A stretch of DNA of 64,000 nt from Devosia sp. SD17-2 (GTDB lineage: Bacteria; Pseudomonadota; Alphaproteobacteria; Rhizobiales; Devosiaceae): contig NZ_CP104002.1 of the NCBI RefSeq assembly GCF_029201565.1, forward strand, positions 3,241,001-3,305,000. The letters are read 5' to 3'. Position 1 is the first letter of the stretch; every line of letters begins with the position of its first letter. A program made the translations under genes and the position numbers. The notes below the pieces were generated by a model. It saw nothing but the letters and a program-made list of their open reading frames with translations, did no database searches and was not told the origin of the DNA. This document shows positions 61,625 through 64,000 of this stretch, piece after piece.

Positions 61625-63219
61625 GATCCGAGCTCCTGGGTAGCAGGCGTTGCAGGAAGGGTGGCAATGACGAAGTCTTCGTCATCATCCCTGGAGGCAA
61701 TCACAGTGTCCTTAGGACCGGCCTTGATCACCCGAACCATGAGGATGACCATGATGACGAACAGGACCGTGTAGAGGAGCACGAAGAAGCTCAGCGACAG
61801 GATCAGTTCGAGAACCGACAGGCTCGATGCCGCAAGGAAGGTCGGCAGCACGCCTTCCACCGCCCAGGGCTGTCGCCCGAACTCAGCGATGAACCAACCG
61901 GCTTCGATGGCGATCCATGGCGTCGGCAGGAGGAAGAAGGTGAACCACAGCAGCGGCTTGTTGGTGTCGATCCAGCCGCGCGAGGCGCGATAGAACCACA
62001 GGGCGAAGAAGGCGATATAGAAGAAGCCCAGACCCATCATGATGCGGAAGGTCCAGAACAGCGGCCAGACACCAGGGACAGTGTCGAGCGCCGCCTGGGC
62101 GATTTCCGCGTCAGTGGCGTTCTGCACGTCTTCGCGATAGCGCTTCAGGAGCAGGCCATAGCCAAGATCCTGCCAGACCTCATCGAACACGGCCCGCGCT
62201 TCGGCATTGCTGCCATCGGCACGGATCTGCTCGAGGGCCTCGTAGGCCACCATGCCGACGCGGATGCGATCTTCAGCACGCGCGACCAGCTCATTGATGC
62301 CCGGCAGCTCCTTGTCGAAAGAGCGCGTGGTGATCAGGCCACCAACCCACGGCACCGAGATGTTGAAGCCAGGCTCGCCGTTCTCGCCGGGGAAAGCCAC
62401 GATGCTCCAGGGCGCCGGGGCCGCCTCGGTGTGATACATGGCCTCGAGGGCCGCGATCTTCATCTTCTGGTGTTCGGTCGCGACATAGCCGCTCTCGTCA
62501 CCGAGCACGACAACCGACAGGGCCGATGCCAGACCGAAGCTGGCCGCAACCACGGCCGAGCGCTTGGCCAGCTCGATGTGCTTGCCCTTGGCGAGAAAGA
62601 ACGCCGAAATCGCAAGGATGAATACAGCGCCGCAGAGGTAGCCGGCGCTCACCGTATGCACGAACTTTGCCTGTGCAACCGGGTTGAAGATCACCGCCAT
62701 GAAGTCGGTGATTTCCATGCGCATCGTGTCGGGGTTGAACTTGGCGCCGACCGGGTTCTGCATCCAGCCATTGGCGACGAGGATCCAGAGCGCCGAGAAG
62801 TTTGCGCCCAGCGCCGTCAGCCAGGTCACCACCAGGTGGCCGACCTTGCTCAGCCTGTCCCAACCAAAGAAGAACAGACCGATGAAAGTCGCCTCGAGGA
62901 AGAACGCCATCAGGCCTTCGATGGCCAGGGGCGCGCCAAAAATGTCGCCGACATAGTGGCTATAGTAGCTCCAGTTCATGCCGAACTGGAATTCCATGAC
63001 GATGCCGGTCGCAACGCCCATGGCGAAGTTGATGCCGAACAGCGTGCCCCAGAACAGGGTCGCTTTGCGCCAGATCTGGCGCCCGGTCATGACATAAACG
63101 CTTTCCATGATGGCCATCATGAAACTGAGGCCAAGCGTCAATGGCACGAAGATGAAATGGTACATCGCGGTGGCGGCAAATTGCCATCGCGATAGCTCGA
63201 CGACAGTCATGTCGATCAT
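61621..63219 (-). CDS. cydA: Cytochrome bd ubiquinol oxidase subunit I
   Basis: This 532-residue subunit carries the three haems. The b595/d His lies in TAMYHFIFVPLTLGL near residue 20, the b558 His in FVHTVSAGYLCGA near 187, and the b558 Met in the helix FRIMMGLGFFYIAFF near residue 390. The quinol loop and WFIAEFGRQPWAVEGVLPT are also present. It is the high-affinity oxidase used at low oxygen, reducing O2 to water. A perfect FNR/FixK box lies 80 bp upstream. Confidence 0.95.
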   Translation of the reverse strand: MIDMTVVELSRWQFAATAMYHFIFVPLTLGLSFMMAIMESVYVMTGRQIWRKATLFWGTLFGINFAMGVATGIVMEFQFGMNWSYYSHYVGDIFGAPLAIEGLMAFFLEATFIGLFFFGWDRLSKVGHLVVTWLTALGANFSALWILVANGWMQNPVGAKFNPDTMRMEITDFMAVIFNPVAQAKFVHTVSAGYLCGAVFILAISAFFLAKGKHIELAKRSAVVAASFGLASALSVVVLGDESGYVATEHQKMKIAALEAMYHTEAAPAPWSIVAFPGENGEPGFNISVPWVGGLITTRSFDKELPGINELVARAEDRIRVGMVAYEALEQIRADGSNAEARAVFDEVWQDLGYGLLLKRYREDVQNATDAEIAQAALDTVPGVWPLFWTFRIMMGLGFFYIAFFALWFYRASRGWIDTNKPLLWFTFFLLPTPWIAIEAGWFIAEFGRQPWAVEGVLPTFLAASSLSVLELILSLSFFVLLYTVLFVIMVILMVRVIKAGPKDTVIASRDDDEDFVIATLPATPATQELGS

Positions 63220-63299
63220 GGTGCTCTTTGGCCCCTATGCTTTACCGATGGCCCCAGGCCACCCTTACTTGCCTATGCCACCTTGGGGCGGATTTGGCC

Positions 63300-63313
63300 T
63301 TGATCCAGATCAA
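63300..63313. promoter_or_regulatory. FNR/FixK-type box between cydA and cydD
   Basis: TTGATCCAGATCAA is an exact match to TTGAT-N4-ATCAA. It stands between the divergent cydABX and cydD genes, where an oxygen-responsive CRP/FNR-family regulator could control both directions. Confidence 0.8.
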
Positions 63314-63394
63314 GGACCCTTGCGTTCAAGCCGCATAAGGTGCCAATCGAGGCTGCCAACATTCTACGACCTTATATCCAGCAGATCATCACCC

Positions 63395-64000
63395 GTGACA
63401 CCTGAAGAAAAAGCAGCCGGCAAAGCCCTCTCTCGCCTACAAAAGCACGGGGCGCAAACACTCTGGCTGGCGATCGCGGCCCCGCTTCTGGGCGGATTTC
63501 TCCTTGTGTGGCAGGCCTGGGAACTGGCCAGCGTGCTCGGCCGCGCCATTGAGGGCGGCGAAGCGCCGCAGGCTTTGCTCCCAGGAATCGGACTGGTACT
63601 GGCACTTTTGATCACGCGCGCGGGCCTGTCGGCTCTCGGCGACTGGCTCGGCTCGCTCGGCGCCGAAGCGATCAAGCTCAAACTGCGCGAACTTCTGTTC
63701 ACCGGCCTCCTCTCGCGCTCGCCGCGGCAGGGCGATGCTGCCTCCTCTGGCGCCGCCACCGCCGCCATTGTCGATCAGGTCGAGGCGATTGACGCCTATT
63801 ATGCGCGCTACCTGCCCGCCTCCGCGCAGGCCGCGCTGCTGCCGCTCGTCTTCGGCGCCATCATTCTCCCGCTCGATTGGGTCGCTGGCGTTCTCTTCAT
63901 CGTCACCGCACCGCTGATTCCGCTGTTCATGGCACTCGTCGGCTGGGGCGCGCAAAAGGCCAGCGATCATCAGGCGCAGGCGCTGACCCGCCTCTCCGGC
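63395..64000 (+). CDS. cydD: Thiol reductant ABC exporter subunit CydD (partial, runs off the window)
   Basis: The frame stays open to the window end (202 codons seen). It begins with GTG and encodes a membrane domain of the ABC exporter type: helices LWLAIAAPLLGGFLLVWQAW, ALLPGIGLVLALLITRAGL, and a paired helix block at about 145-190. The segment VDQVEAIDAYYARYLPASAQ is typical of CydD. The Walker motifs lie beyond the window. CydDC exports glutathione/cysteine and is needed to assemble cytochrome bd, matching its place beside cydABX. Confidence 0.85.
   Translation, partial: MTPEEKAAGKALSRLQKHGAQTLWLAIAAPLLGGFLLVWQAWELASVLGRAIEGGEAPQALLPGIGLVLALLITRAGLSALGDWLGSLGAEAIKLKLRELLFTGLLSRSPRQGDAASSGAATAAIVDQVEAIDAYYARYLPASAQAALLPLVFGAIILPLDWVAGVLFIVTAPLIPLFMALVGWGAQKASDHQAQALTRLSG

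Overview
The window is high-GC DNA from an alphaproteobacterium of the order Hyphomicrobiales, most like Devosia or a close relative. This is inferred from gene content, not from a marker gene. The indicators are a MucR/Ros regulator beside a DivJ/PleC-type kinase, CtrA-like TTAA-N7-TTAA boxes, a Rhizobium-type rhamnose operon (rhaRSTPQU and rhaDI), a Rhizobium etli-type asparaginase, gene-transfer-agent (GTA) genes, and the families DUF1491, DUF2336, DUF5330 and TIGR03808. No rRNA, tRNA or CRISPR array was seen.

Region 1 (1-6.6 kb) is a decaying sugar-uptake operon. It holds an ABC ATPase gene split by an IS5-family (IS427-like) insertion, an intact LacI regulator with two near-identical palindromic operators, a family-2 glycosidase gene with a nonsense codon and a one-base frameshift, one intact permease and one permease cut off at its 3' end. 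Region 2 (6.6-11.9 kb, minus strand) is a broken GTA cluster. It keeps a small terminase (5' end lost), large terminase, two small membrane proteins, portal, two small proteins, an in-frame fusion of the prohead protease to the C-terminus of the tape-measure protein, and half of the DUF2460 distal-tail gene. The major capsid and the genes normally between protease and tape measure are gone, as is everything after DUF2460, so it cannot make particles by itself.

Region 3 (12-31.6 kb) is mostly core genome: DUF2165, DUF2254, a YegD-like Hsp70, a degenerate GGDEF protein, a second IS427-like element sitting exactly on the stop codon of a ycgN-like gene, a class A penicillin-binding protein, DUF1214/DUF1254 envelope proteins, a chromate transporter, a lipoprotein, DUF2336, DUF1491, a peptidoglycan-binding protein translationally coupled to a PAS histidine kinase, DUF5330, SufE, an acyltransferase, DUF6456, a DnaA-C-terminal-like HTH protein, and MucR. 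Region 4 (31.7-37.5 kb) is a complete seven-gene Mrp Na+/H+ antiporter operon (mrpABCDEFG, minus strand).

Region 5 (37.8-49.5 kb) carries oligopeptidase B, Fe-superoxide dismutase, a receiver-domain protein, a LOG-like protein, a HerA-like ATPase, a Tat-exported beta-helix protein, an asparaginase, two small secreted proteins, an epimerase and DUF3422. Region 6 (49.6-59.2 kb) is the L-rhamnose regulon: transporter, mutarotase and DeoR regulator on the minus strand, aldolase/dehydrogenase and isomerase on the plus strand, with no rhamnulokinase gene nearby. Region 7 (59.4-64 kb) holds a YbaK deacylase, DUF1127, cydABX (including a 45-residue CydX) and the start of a divergent cydD, with a perfect FNR/FixK box between cydA and cydD. 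A family of G-tract palindromic intergenic repeats is scattered through the window, mainly at the 3' ends of genes.
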